Positions 34,101 through 41,288 of a DNA stretch of 64,000 nucleotides are shown in pieces (position 1 is the first letter of the stretch; each line of letters begins with the position of its first letter). This stretch comes from Jeotgalibacillus sp. S-D1 (GTDB lineage Bacteria > Bacillota > Bacilli > Bacillales > Jeotgalibacillaceae): positions 186,001 to 250,000 of the forward strand of contig NZ_SMZR01000003.1 in NCBI RefSeq assembly GCF_004358665.1, in the 5' to 3' direction. The notes beneath the pieces were generated by a model. It was not told the origin of the DNA and did not search any database. It saw only the letters and a list, made by a program, of their open reading frames with translations. Position numbers and translations under genes: made by a program.

Positions 34101-34787
34101 TTCATCATAAAGTTTTTCTTCTCCGCCATTAAGCGTGTAGTAAATTTTTGCATCTGGTGTTGTAGTTGTAAATGAAATATGTTCACCAGCAGCAACCTGT
34201 CCACTTGGAATGTTTGATGTTACCTTCGAAACCTTCGTAGGATCAGAATCATTTGTGGTCCACGTAATATTGTCTACCACGATTTGCGAATTTGATCCCG
34301 TTTTGACAAACTTCAGCGTGAAAGGACCTGTCACATCAAGCTGGTCAAATGTGAAAGTTGATGCCCCTTCGCCAGCCTGCACATTTCCTGTTGTACCAAT
34401 TAGTTCGTCATTAATGTAAACCTCCAGCAATCGGGGGTTCGTCGTCGTAAATGCTGCCTTTGTATCTACCGTCAAAGACGAAATTCCGCCTTCAATATCA
34501 GACGAAGTCATCCCTTTCCCGGCATCACGGAACATAATGCCATTTCCTTCGATATTAAATGTAGCATCATTATTCGAGATCCGTCCGCCTGTATAAGACC
34601 AGTTTATATCGTTTACCCCTTTAAAGGAGCCATCCACATAGCTGGTACCTGATAAATCCAGATTATCAAACGTTTCTGTCACGGTTGTTGATGCCTTTGT
34701 CAGATTGGCAAAAGGAGAAACGAGACTTAATATCATGATAAGTACAACGAAACGTGAAACCTGTTTCACTAATTGATTCATTTTCAC
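31110..34787 (-). CDS. Large secreted multidomain EEP-family nuclease
   Basis: 1225 residues. Signal peptide within residues 1-32 (VLIMILSLVSPFANLTKAS). Then an N-terminal beta domain (about 35-175), a chitobiase-C-like module (YYTLNGGEEKLYDEPIEI), OB-fold-like segments (VTAVFAQGGANNIYIQDEEA), a second chitobiase-C-like module (YYTTDGSEPTAASERY), more OB-like regions, and the endonuclease/exonuclease/phosphatase domain (about 790-1105): ASYNVENFSANP, GLTEVQDGNGP, IVIANHFNSKGG, VVLGDLNDFEFS and SDHDPLLAQ hold the metal and catalytic residues. A short beta tail ends in KKRLKGKKAS; there is no LPXTG anchor. Probably an extracellular DNase for phosphate or nucleotide scavenging. Confidence 0.9.
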   Translation of the reverse strand: MKMNQLVKQVSRFVVLIMILSLVSPFANLTKASTTVTETFDNLDLSGTSYVDGSFKGVNDINWSYTGGRISNNDATFNIEGNGIMFRDAGKGMTSSDIEGGISSLTVDTKAAFTTTNPRLLEVYINDELIGTTGNVQAGEGASTFTFDQLDVTGPFTLKFVKTGSNSQIVVDNITWTTNDSDPTKVSKVTSNIPSGQVAAGEHISFTTTTPDAKIYYTLNGGEEKLYDEPIEITEDASFEVYATADDLEDSDVSTFTYNVIQSSTIKQVREQELGSTVLTSGVVTAVFAQGGANNIYIQDEEAGIVVRSTAVAEPGDRLQLTGVLENYNGLAQISSTPANVTVTGKEDVPKAQAVPSSGLSEAQEAMLVKASTIKIESFASGNYNGVDENGNAIVIRPADPAITFDTGSTYESVTGVVGEYNGTYQLVPRTSSDVIFDSNQVSAVTATPGGGFVASGDSIKLETSTEGAEIYYTTDGSEPTAASERYTDGVVLTKDTTIKAIAVKEGMTTSKTASFSYIIQKEEIKIHDIQGADHFSPYEGLAVSDVQGVVTYVVNRNSFYMQSLEPDEDPRTSEGILVYRSSHGMEKGNHVKASGTVMEFFVEGYADRAQNDLPVTQINASGVSKVADAADLPEPVVFGGPDGVKVPTTIIDNDGLTAFEPEEDGVDFYESIEGMLVEVVEGTVSGPQKYGEIAVITNRGDEAYTQAGGALLKPDDFNPERVTLDIDDESLVVKTGDTIASTAEGVMSYGFGKYKVLAGSGTVPTFEDGGLEPGATTIERDEEQLHVASYNVENFSANPSSTSDEKVTRIAQSFITDLKSPDIIGLTEVQDGNGPTDDGTVSGEASYQRLIDEIIRLGGPAYSYTEVIPEDKKDGGQPGGNIRNGFLYNAERVELTEGTQGTANEAIDYVDGELTLNPGRIDPAGFIDTRKPVVAEFSFNGKKVIVIANHFNSKGGDQPLFGKNQPPVLGSEAQRIELAQIVNGFVQDVKAQTPDANVVVLGDLNDFEFSAPLQMLKGEELTNLIERVEKENRYTYNYEGNAQVLDHILVSNNLAERSVIDIVHINADFMEAHGRASDHDPLLAQISLTAPEEEPDKKIIDLGEYNDKKLVFFEHDVHIQANHKVKPAKLLIRGTNVTFSGKGMKDIEVLLHPARAKAEYDFSGENVKEVVVKHKNVSVVRGAENIKKIEISGNAKKADILFLDSDGNPIDPFTKKRLKGKKAS

Positions 34788-35019
34788 ACCTAACCTCCAT
34801 ATTTAGTAGTCCACCATCTACTATGTTATAAGAATAGGTCTGAACTCACCATACAATTTTTCGAATTTACAAATAATTAATACTTATGTCCTTTTTGATA
34901 TTGTGAAGGTGATACAAATGTCATGAATATATTCCCATATTTAACATAATGAAGGGAGTATGGTGGAGGTAGAGAGTGAGGGGCGGCTTGGGTGACGGGC
35001 TACGGGGTGAGCGACCGGC

Positions 35020-35220
35020 GGCGGAACTTGACCGATATAAGTGGAAAGTTGTGCGATATACCTGGAAAGATGATCGATAAACAGTAAAAGTTGATCGATA
35101 TATCACTTGATCAGGGGTATTTGTTCGATATCCTTGAAAAGTTGTGTGATATAACCGTAAAGTTGATCGATAAATTCATTTTTGTGATCGATAAACGCTA
35201 ATTTATGAGTGATATATTCA
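35020..35220. repeat. Array of about nine imperfect 21-22 bp repeats
   Basis: On the minus strand the units have the pattern TATCGATCAACTTT plus 7-8 variable bases. The core TAT-CG-A/C-TCA recurs about every two helical turns, for example near 35035, 35056, 35078, 35100, 35125, 35150, 35172, 35193 and 35212. Units vary at TCGATCA / TCGCACA / TCACACA. The frame that crosses them reads as YRSTF-like peptides, but it is a product of the repeat and lacks a ribosome site. Confidence 0.8.
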
Positions 35221-35247
35221 ACAACAAATTGCCTCCCTCCACCCTAT

Positions 35248-35275
35248 AAAAAAAGGACCACCGTTAATCGGTGAT
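35248..35275 (-). terminator. Terminator of the MFS gene
   Basis: On the minus strand GGATCACCG pairs with CGGTGGTCC (one mismatch), followed by seven T, 12 bases beyond the stop codon. Confidence 0.85.
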
Positions 35276-35286
35276 CCTGAACAAAT

Positions 35287-36480
35287 TCAACCAGTCTGAG
35301 TTCGTGAATTTGTTTCGTAAACCCTGCGTCCATGCAGAATATTGTAAATACCAATTCCTAAAAGCAAAACAAAAGAACCGTAAAAATAAAACGAATGCAG
35401 GCTTGCTTGCGCAACTACAATTCCAACAATAAATGAACCTGCGCCTATGCCGAGATCAAAGATCGAAAGAAAAGTCGCCATCGCAAGCCCCCTGTTTTCC
35501 GGCGCAGCACGTTGAACCGAGATGGTTTGAAAAGTGGGGAAAAGTGTTCCCCAACCCAGCCCAATTAAAGCAGCTGACAATAGAAAAACAAATGCGTTTT
35601 GAGATAAACTCAGCATAAACAAGCCGATTGCAAACAGGACAATGGATGGGTAGACGATAATATTTGCTCCGTATAAATCCAGCCATTTTCCTGTAAAGGG
35701 TCTTGATAGCAGCATAACCAATGCATAGACAACAAAAAAGTAGCTGGACGCCTCCAATAAGCCAATTTCTTCTGCATAAACCGGCACAAAGGACAAAATG
35801 GATGAATAAATGATTGCGAACAGTGCAGCTGTAACCGAGATCGGAACAGCTGTCTTTTCCACGATCGACAGTTTGCGTGTCTCCAGTGTTTGCTGGACTT
35901 TGACCGCCTCCGCCTGATTGGTGGCGGAGATTAGCAGGCCTACTCCAACAGCAATCATGCTGCAAAAAAAGACGATGGAAAACAAGGTAAACGTACTCCA
36001 TTGATGAATTGCAGTCAGTCCGAGAAACGGTCCCAATACAACTGCTAAATTCAAGGACAAAGCATAATACCCCATGCCTTCCCCTCTTTTACCTTCAGGA
36101 ATAACATCAGCGACGATCGTGCCTGTAGCTGTTGTTGCAATTCCAAAACCAAAACCGTGCAGCAGCCGTACGATCATTAACCCAACGACCGTATCCGGTA
36201 CCATGTATAATGCGGAGCCCACTCCAAAAATAAATAATCCAACAAACAGAACAGTCCGGTTGTCCAAGGAAGCAAGCCACTTCCCGGCAAAAGGGCGAAT
36301 CAAAATTGCGCTTAGCAAAAATACCGTAATCAGCAAGCCCGCTTCCGCTTCGCTGCCATTTAGCGATTGAATGGTGTAAATAGGGAGTGTGACGATTAAA
36401 TAATAGAAAGCTAAAAACAGAAAAAAGTTACATACAGCAATCAGAATAAAATCCCTGGACCAGAGTTTTTGATTTCTCAT
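35287..36480 (-). CDS. MFS transporter, drug-efflux type
   Basis: 397 residues with 12 predicted membrane segments. The loop after segment 2 reads LLITVFLLSAILIRPFAGKW, matching the GxxxDRxGR-type MFS loop (FAGKWLASLDNRTVL), and a second copy lies in the C-terminal half (LSRPFTGKWLDLYGANIIV). It belongs to the DHA1-like group (YfmO/YwoG type). It overlaps the 3' end of the MarR gene by about 50 bases, so they form one operon under MarR control. Likely exports toxic small molecules; the substrate is not deducible. Confidence 0.88.
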   Translation of the reverse strand: MRNQKLWSRDFILIAVCNFFLFLAFYYLIVTLPIYTIQSLNGSEAEAGLLITVFLLSAILIRPFAGKWLASLDNRTVLFVGLFIFGVGSALYMVPDTVVGLMIVRLLHGFGFGIATTATGTIVADVIPEGKRGEGMGYYALSLNLAVVLGPFLGLTAIHQWSTFTLFSIVFFCSMIAVGVGLLISATNQAEAVKVQQTLETRKLSIVEKTAVPISVTAALFAIIYSSILSFVPVYAEEIGLLEASSYFFVVYALVMLLSRPFTGKWLDLYGANIIVYPSIVLFAIGLFMLSLSQNAFVFLLSAALIGLGWGTLFPTFQTISVQRAAPENRGLAMATFLSIFDLGIGAGSFIVGIVVAQASLHSFYFYGSFVLLLGIGIYNILHGRRVYETNSRTQTG

Positions 36481-36913
36481 GCTCTGCCCCCTTGCTGCCT
36501 GACATCGGCCCTATCCACGATGTGATAATGCCATGCAGCTGCTCACGGTCATTTTCCGGCAGATGTTGAAGCAGCTCCTGATTTGTCTGCTTTATTGCAT
36601 TTTCCCATTTTGAATATTCCTGGCTTGCAAGATCGGTTAACTCAATCACTTTGCTTCTTTTATCACTGCCAGTTGACTGCTGCACAAACCCAAGCTTAAC
36701 CAGTCGCTGAATATTTCTCGTGAGAGGCGGCGCTTCAACTGATAAATAATCTCCAAGCTCTTTTTGAGTTAAGGCTCCCTTTGTTTTTAATACGTAAATG
36801 ACAGACCATTGCGCGCTGTATAGCCCAAATGGCTGTAATGCTTTATTGGCATGCTTTGTCAGCAGCCGTGATAGCTGGTGGATAGTATGAAATAATGTGT
36901 GACTAGCTACGAT
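36428..36913 (-). CDS. MarR family regulator with non-canonical start codon
   Basis: About 162 residues. The whole frame is MarR-like: TLFHTIHQLSRLLTKHANKA, LQPFGLYSAQWSVIYVLKTK, GALTQKELGDYLSVEAPPLT, RNIQRLVKLGFVQQSTGSDK. No ATG, GTG or TTG exists before codon ~78, although the family similarity begins much earlier, and a TAA lies four codons upstream of GGAGG. An ATC at 36913 has GGAGG nine bases upstream; an ATT at 36919 is only three bases away. A GTG start at 36685 would remove the DNA-binding helices. Either a rare start codon is used or the start has been lost. It shares an operon with the overlapping MFS gene. Confidence 0.75.
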   Translation of the reverse strand: MVASHTLFHTIHQLSRLLTKHANKALQPFGLYSAQWSVIYVLKTKGALTQKELGDYLSVEAPPLTRNIQRLVKLGFVQQSTGSDKRSKVIELTDLASQEYSKWENAIKQTNQELLQHLPENDREQLHGIITSWIGPMSGSKGAEHEKSKTLVQGFYSDCCM

Positions 36914-36935
36914 TGGAATCAGCCTCCAGTATAAT

Positions 36936-36997
36936 ACTTACCTAAGTAAATAATTAGTTACTTAGGTAAGTATATCAGGGAGACTCTATAGAAACAA
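36936..36997 (-). promoter_or_regulatory. MarR-MFS promoter with tandem operators
   Basis: TTGTTT (36992-36997), 17 bases, TATACT (36969-36974) form a sigma-A promoter. Two copies of a 14-base near-palindrome, ACTTACCTAAGTAA (36936-36949) and its complement TTACTTAGGTAAGT (36958-36971), lie head to head 8 bases apart and begin inside the -10. The centre spacing of 22 bases is about two turns. Typical MarR autoregulation. Confidence 0.8.
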
Positions 36998-37048
36998 TTG
37001 GATAAGGAATTTTTTATATAGAATTGTAGCTTGCTCACGGGGAATTGC

Positions 37049-38134
37049 TCATTTATCTTCTTTTATAAACGAAGGAAAAATGGCTTGAAATGAAATGTTA
37101 TGCTTTCCTTGCCGTTTCACGATCAGATCCCCATTATTTAACTTCATGATTTGTTTAGCAATCGAGAGCCCTAAGCCTTCTCCAGACGTTTCCCCTCGAG
37201 AAATATCTACGCGATAGGTACGATTGAATAATTTATCCATTTGACGGATTGTCGGCTCATCCGTCTCGTTCTGAATTTCCCATATGATTGTTTTACTATC
37301 AGGGTTAAGCCTTGCGACAACATGAACAGAAGTCATTTTCGGGGTATATTTTAAAGCATTCGCCAAGAGGTTTTGCAGTGTTCGTATTACTTTCTCCATA
37401 TCTGCCATTACGTATAAATCCGGTTCAATATCAGAGAGGAGCTGTAAATCCTCCATCTCAAAAAGCAGCCTGTATTCATGAATAAGTTGTGTGGTTAACA
37501 AACTAAGATTGACTAATTCGGGCCGCATAACGATTCGTCCATCATAAAGACGATCGACCTCAGATAATTGATCAAGGAGGCGTTCAAGCTGCTGGGTTTT
37601 TTCTTCAATAACGCGAAGGTAAGCCTGATCGTTCTCTCCGGGACGATCATGCAGCAACTGGACATACCCCCGAACGCTCGTCAGTGGAGTGCGTAAATCA
37701 TGCGAGAGATTTGATATTAGCTGATGACGTTCCTGTTCATGAGCACGCTCTTTTTCAAACAGCTCCTTTAATTGAAGTGACATTCGATTCATATTCGCTC
37801 CGAGCGATGTGATTTCATCATTTCCTTTAATCACAACCTGATGCCCCAAATTTCCTGAAGCAATACGATCAATCTCCTGCGCAAGATACGAGATCTGTTT
37901 TATTTTGTGCCGCACCATCACAGCAAAACCGACGATGAAGGTAAGTATGGAAACAAAGAGAATTAACAGATATAGCCTGTTCACGAATGCTGGATCCACA
38001 GCAGATGCATCTTGAAAGTATGTGTTATAAACATAGTAGACGAGTAAGAAAAAAACGAGACTGGCGAGCAGCGCATTTATCAGAATGACAAAAAACAACT
38101 TGATGAGCAGTTTATTTGCATGAATTATCCTCAT
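37049..38134 (-). CDS. Sensor histidine kinase (HAMP, HisKA, HATPase)
   Basis: 361 residues. Two membrane segments (about 8-33 and 53-74) enclose only about 20 extracellular residues, so this is an intramembrane-sensing type. A HAMP domain follows (75-125), the phosphoacceptor His is 145 in SNLSHDLRTPLTSVRGY, and the ATP domain carries NLLANALKYTP (N box), NETDEPTIRQMDKLFNRTYR and GEGLGLSIAKQI (G boxes). The small sensor part recalls cell-envelope stress and antibiotic sensors. It overlaps the regulator gene by four bases (ATGA), third gene of the operon. Confidence 0.92.
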   Translation of the reverse strand: MRIIHANKLLIKLFFVILINALLASLVFFLLVYYVYNTYFQDASAVDPAFVNRLYLLILFVSILTFIVGFAVMVRHKIKQISYLAQEIDRIASGNLGHQVVIKGNDEITSLGANMNRMSLQLKELFEKERAHEQERHQLISNLSHDLRTPLTSVRGYVQLLHDRPGENDQAYLRVIEEKTQQLERLLDQLSEVDRLYDGRIVMRPELVNLSLLTTQLIHEYRLLFEMEDLQLLSDIEPDLYVMADMEKVIRTLQNLLANALKYTPKMTSVHVVARLNPDSKTIIWEIQNETDEPTIRQMDKLFNRTYRVDISRGETSGEGLGLSIAKQIMKLNNGDLIVKRQGKHNISFQAIFPSFIKEDK

Positions 38135-38823
38135 AATCGATATCCCCGTCCCCAGACAGTTTTAATATAGGATGGATTACGCGGATCATTCTCAATCTTT
38201 TCGCGAAGTTTGGTGATATGTACCATCACCACGTTTTCGATTTCAAATGCCTCCTCTTGCCAGACCGCTTCATAAATCTGCTCTAAACTCAAAACTTGAT
38301 GCTGATTTCTAATAAAAAATGACAGTATCCCAAACTCTTTCGGTGTGAGCCGTACAGCTTGGTCCCCTTTTAAACATTGGCGTGATGCGATATCAACCGT
38401 TAAGTCTTTATAGCGAAAGAGATTTGAATTTTTTTCTTTTAATGCTCCGTAGTCCCGATATCTGCGCAATAAGGATTTGACACGCAGCGTAACCTCTAAA
38501 GGATTAAACGGTTTTCTCATATAATCATCGGCTCCAACCGTGATCCCTTGCATCAAATCTAGATCACCTGTTTTAGCCGTAAGCATGAGAATCGGCATGT
38601 AGTGTTGCTTACGGATTTCCACACATGTACTGACACCGTCCAGACCTGGCATCATTAAATCGAGAATGACTAGTGAGATAGCAGTTTCCTTAATCATTTC
38701 CAATGCTTCGTTTCCATTGCAGGCATAGCGCAGTGTGTATCCTTCGTTTTTCAAATAGATACCAATTAGGTTCCTTATTTCTTCATCATCATCAACAATT
38801 AAAATCGTCGTTTCCTCTTTCAC
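38131..38823 (-). CDS. OmpR-family response regulator
   Basis: 230 residues. Receiver domain with acidic pocket DDDEE (11-15), phosphoacceptor Asp55 in LVILDLMMPGLDG, Thr/Lys in MLTAKTG, then a winged-helix domain (about 130-228, RLTPKEFGILSFFIRNQHQV, EAFEIENVVMVHITKLREKI). It pairs with the kinase at 37049. The two exactly spaced TTCTTAAGA repeats before the operon are candidate binding sites. It overlaps both neighbours by four bases. Confidence 0.93.
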   Translation of the reverse strand: MKEETTILIVDDDEEIRNLIGIYLKNEGYTLRYACNGNEALEMIKETAISLVILDLMMPGLDGVSTCVEIRKQHYMPILMLTAKTGDLDLMQGITVGADDYMRKPFNPLEVTLRVKSLLRRYRDYGALKEKNSNLFRYKDLTVDIASRQCLKGDQAVRLTPKEFGILSFFIRNQHQVLSLEQIYEAVWQEEAFEIENVVMVHITKLREKIENDPRNPSYIKTVWGRGYRL

Positions 38824-39392
38824 TTCAGGTCTCCTTTCGATTTTTTACATTTGATTACATATGCGGGTGGAAGATTTCGAACTTCTCTTTCATAAGAAAT
38901 GTTTCCGAATACTTGATCGAACAGCTTTTTACGGTATTTTGAATACTGAAAGGTTAAGAAAGTTCCACTATCATCCAAGCTCTCACGTACGCCTCTCAAT
39001 ATTGTCAATGACTCCTCCAGTTCGAAACTGGAAAAAGGCAATCCCGATACAATGAGATCAGTCTGCCCGATTTGCAGTTTTCCTAACGCAGTCGTTAAAT
39101 TTCTTGCAGTTTCCAACAGAACGATGACATCCTCTCGATCATCATATCGTTCTGATAATTCTTTAAAGAAGACGGGGTTCGTTTCAAAGACAACGACCGT
39201 ACACCCAGCGGTTTTTTTTCGTATGATTTCCCTTGTGAAATGTCCCATGCCTGCCCCTAATTCAACGATGACCGCCGCATCTTCAACAAGTCTGTTCGGA
39301 GTCATTTTTTGAGCTAAATAGCTGGAACTCGGTGCAATAGCTCCGATCTCTCTTGGTTGTTTCATAAATTCTACTATAAATTGAAGATTCAT
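38820..39392 (-). CDS. Class I methyltransferase, rRNA/phospholipid N-methyltransferase-like
   Basis: 190 residues. The N-terminal FMKQPREIGAIAPSSSYLAQ and the motif IVELGAGMGHFTREIIRK (SAM motif I) match the small PmtA/Ksg-like group that methylates phospholipids or rRNA. ETNPVFFKEL supplies the acidic ribose ligand and IVSGLPFSSFE replaces the NPPF motif. It is the first gene of an operon with a two-component system and overlaps the regulator by four bases. The link to an envelope sensor makes a lipid or cell-surface target plausible, but annotation as rRNA methylase is equally possible. Confidence 0.8.
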   Translation of the reverse strand: MNLQFIVEFMKQPREIGAIAPSSSYLAQKMTPNRLVEDAAVIVELGAGMGHFTREIIRKKTAGCTVVVFETNPVFFKELSERYDDREDVIVLLETARNLTTALGKLQIGQTDLIVSGLPFSSFELEESLTILRGVRESLDDSGTFLTFQYSKYRKKLFDQVFGNISYEREVRNLPPAYVIKCKKSKGDLK

Positions 39393-39464
39393 GTTTAATT
39401 CCTCTTTTCTTCAGTGCTTCACTAGAAAAGAGTACAAAATAAGATTGAAGAATCCCTTACCAAG

Positions 39465-39483
39465 TTCTTAAGATTTCTTAAGA
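39465..39483 (-). promoter_or_regulatory. Direct repeat upstream of the methyltransferase-RR-HK operon
   Basis: TTCTTAAGA occurs twice with an exact ten-base period (39465-39473, 39475-39483), about 75 bases before the first ATG. OmpR-type regulators commonly bind such one-turn repeats, so this may be the autoregulatory site. Confidence 0.5.
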
Positions 39484-39522
39484 ATTGCTGCAGTCTTTGC
39501 ACCACAGACTGATCATGAAAAA

Positions 39523-39549
39523 ATGCCAAAACCCAAAAGATTGGTTTTG
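39523..39549 (-). terminator. Terminator of the TetR gene
   Basis: On the minus strand CAAAACC pairs with GGTTTTG, followed by ATTTTTTC, 14 bases past the stop at 39563. Confidence 0.75.
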
Positions 39550-39562
39550 ACACTTTAACCTG

Positions 39563-40147
39563 CTATTCCTTCCTGCCCACGATTCCGTAAAAAAAGATAT
39601 TCGTTATGTCCTCAGTAAGCGGAAGTACTTTGGAATGAACATCCTCCCGCTGAACATATTCCTTGAGCATTTGTATATAGAACATGATGGCCTCCTCTGA
39701 AAGAGAAGGATCCACGTACCCCTGTTCTTTTCCTTCCTTGAATAGTCGTGCAAAATAAGGAAGTGCTTTTTCAGCATAAACTTTATCTATATAATTGCCC
39801 TCAGTCGAATACTCCTTCATTAAATATTGATAAAATTCTTCATTAATTTGTGCAGCAATTTCTTTTTTATTAAAAATAATTTGTTTTATTTTTTCTGTAA
39901 ATGGTATGTCTGAATGAATGATTAATTCGAAATTATGAAATGCTTTATCTACATAATAATGAAAAACATCCTGAATTAATTTATGTTTGTTTTCAAAGTA
40001 ATTGTAGATGGTGACTTGCGATACATTCGCTTTTTTTGCAATTTCTGAAACTGAGACTTTCTGAACCCCATAATCCATAAATAAAGCTAAAGAAGCCTCT
40101 AATATATTTTGTTTTTTTTGTTCTTTTCTTCGTTGAAAGCCATCCAT
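39563..40147 (-). CDS. TetR/AcrR family regulator of the ABC exporter
   Basis: About 194 residues. The helix-turn-helix part reads LALFMDYGVQKVSVSEIAKK then ANVSQVTIYNYFENKHKLIQ (about 19-60). The C-terminal domain matches a common Bacillus TetR group with KEYVQREDVHSKVLPLTEDI. I take the ATG at 40147, which has AGAGGTG upstream; the frame is open twenty codons further. Divergent from an ABC transporter pair across an inverted repeat. Likely represses the exporter and responds to its substrate. Confidence 0.88.
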   Translation of the reverse strand: MDGFQRRKEQKKQNILEASLALFMDYGVQKVSVSEIAKKANVSQVTIYNYFENKHKLIQDVFHYYVDKAFHNFELIIHSDIPFTEKIKQIIFNKKEIAAQINEEFYQYLMKEYSTEGNYIDKVYAEKALPYFARLFKEGKEQGYVDPSLSEEAIMFYIQMLKEYVQREDVHSKVLPLTEDITNIFFYGIVGRKE

Positions 40148-40254
40148 GCTTTTCACCTCTCTTAGCTTTGTACATTTCCACACGATTTCTTCACGGTTCT
40201 CTGTCATTTAATAAATCTATTTTAATAAAATTTATGTAATAAAACAAATAATAA

Positions 40255-40301
40255 AGTTCATAAACTCTTGTAAAAGAGACGTTTTTTGTATATTATGAAC
40301 T
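40255..40301. promoter_or_regulatory. Inverted repeat between tetR and the ABC exporter
   Basis: AGTTCATAA (40255-40263) and TTATGAACT (40293-40301) are exact inverse copies, 29 bases apart, in the divergent promoter region. Candidate TetR operator or two half-operators. Confidence 0.5.
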
Positions 40302-40364
40302 ATATAAGTATAAATAGTATAAAACTTTTTCAAGATAACACCTGATACCAGAGGAGGACTTGCT

Positions 40365-41288
40365 ATGACGACTATCCTTAAAACCAACAATTTAACGAAG
40401 AAATTCGGCAAATTCACAGCATTAAATGGCGTAAATCTTGAAGTTAAAAACGGTGAGATTTATGGTTTTATCGGTCCGAACGGAGCAGGTAAGTCAACGG
40501 CGATTAAGATCCTGCTTGGAATTCTGAAAGCCACAAGCGGCGGGGCAGAAATCTTTGGCAGGGATGCATGGAAGGATGCTGTTGATATTCACAAACGTAT
40601 TGCTTATGTACCCGGAGACGTGAACCTGTGGCCAAACTTAACCGGCGGCGAGGTCATAGACCTTTTCATGAAACTGCGGGGTTCACAGCACAAAAGCAGA
40701 CGCGAGGAATTGATTCAGGCGTTTAACTTTGATCCATCAAAAAAATGCCGGACCTATTCAAAAGGAAATCGGCAAAAGGTTGCTTTAATTGCTGCCTTCG
40801 CATCAGAAGCCGACCTGTATATTCTTGATGAACCTACCTCAGGGCTTGACCCGCTTATGGAAAAAGTCTTTCAGGAGTGCGTGCTGGGAGCAAAAGCCAA
40901 TGGAAAAAGTGTGCTCCTTTCAAGTCATATTTTATCTGAGGTAGAAAGATTATGTGACCGGGTCGGAATCATACGCCAGGGGGAAATTATTGAATCAGGC
41001 ACGTTAAACGAGCTGCGGCATTTAACAAGAACTCATCTTTTAATTGAAACAAAACAGCCTTTACCCGATCTCAGCACCTTGAAGGGCGTATACGATATTG
41101 AAAAAAAGGAGGGCCAGACGCTTTCTCTGCAGGTGGACACGGAGGAATTGGATGGGGTCATGAAGCATATCAGTCAGTTTGGACTGTTGAAGCTTGAAAG
41201 CTCACCGCCAACTTTGGAGGATCTGTTTATGCGTCATTATGAAGAAAACAGCTCTGCTGCAGATTCAGGAGCGGGAGGGATTTCCTAA
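40365..41288 (+). CDS. ABC transporter ATP-binding protein
   Basis: 307 residues, drug-exporter type (DrrA-like). Walker A GPNGAGKSTAIKILLG (about 37-52), Q-loop in IAYVPGDVNLWPNL, signature YSKGNRQKV in place of LSGGQ, Walker B LYILDEPTSGLDPLM, switch His in LLSSHILSEVERL. The last 90 residues hold the DrrA-type C-terminal extension. GAGGAGG precedes the ATG. Its stop overlaps the permease start by one base. Exports an unknown, probably antimicrobial, compound. Confidence 0.92.
   Translation: MTTILKTNNLTKKFGKFTALNGVNLEVKNGEIYGFIGPNGAGKSTAIKILLGILKATSGGAEIFGRDAWKDAVDIHKRIAYVPGDVNLWPNLTGGEVIDLFMKLRGSQHKSRREELIQAFNFDPSKKCRTYSKGNRQKVALIAAFASEADLYILDEPTSGLDPLMEKVFQECVLGAKANGKSVLLSSHILSEVERLCDRVGIIRQGEIIESGTLNELRHLTRTHLLIETKQPLPDLSTLKGVYDIEKKEGQTLSLQVDTEELDGVMKHISQFGLLKLESSPPTLEDLFMRHYEENSSAADSGAGGIS

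Larger units (their letters stand above)
34788..35286. other. Intergenic region with GC-rich patch and repeat array
   Basis: No supported gene over about 500 bases. It contains the nuclease upstream region, a GC-rich purine-biased patch (about 34960-35019), the 21-22 bp repeat array (35020-35220) and the MFS terminator (35248-35275). Confidence 0.7.

Noticed and set aside
34921-35106. Open frame reading repeated YRSTF-like peptides
   Set aside because: It is only the translation of the 21-22 bp DNA repeats; no ribosome site, and the array continues beyond the frame.
35020-35220. CRISPR array
   Set aside because: Units are imperfect, only 21-22 bp apart including variable part, without true spacers, and no cas genes are nearby.
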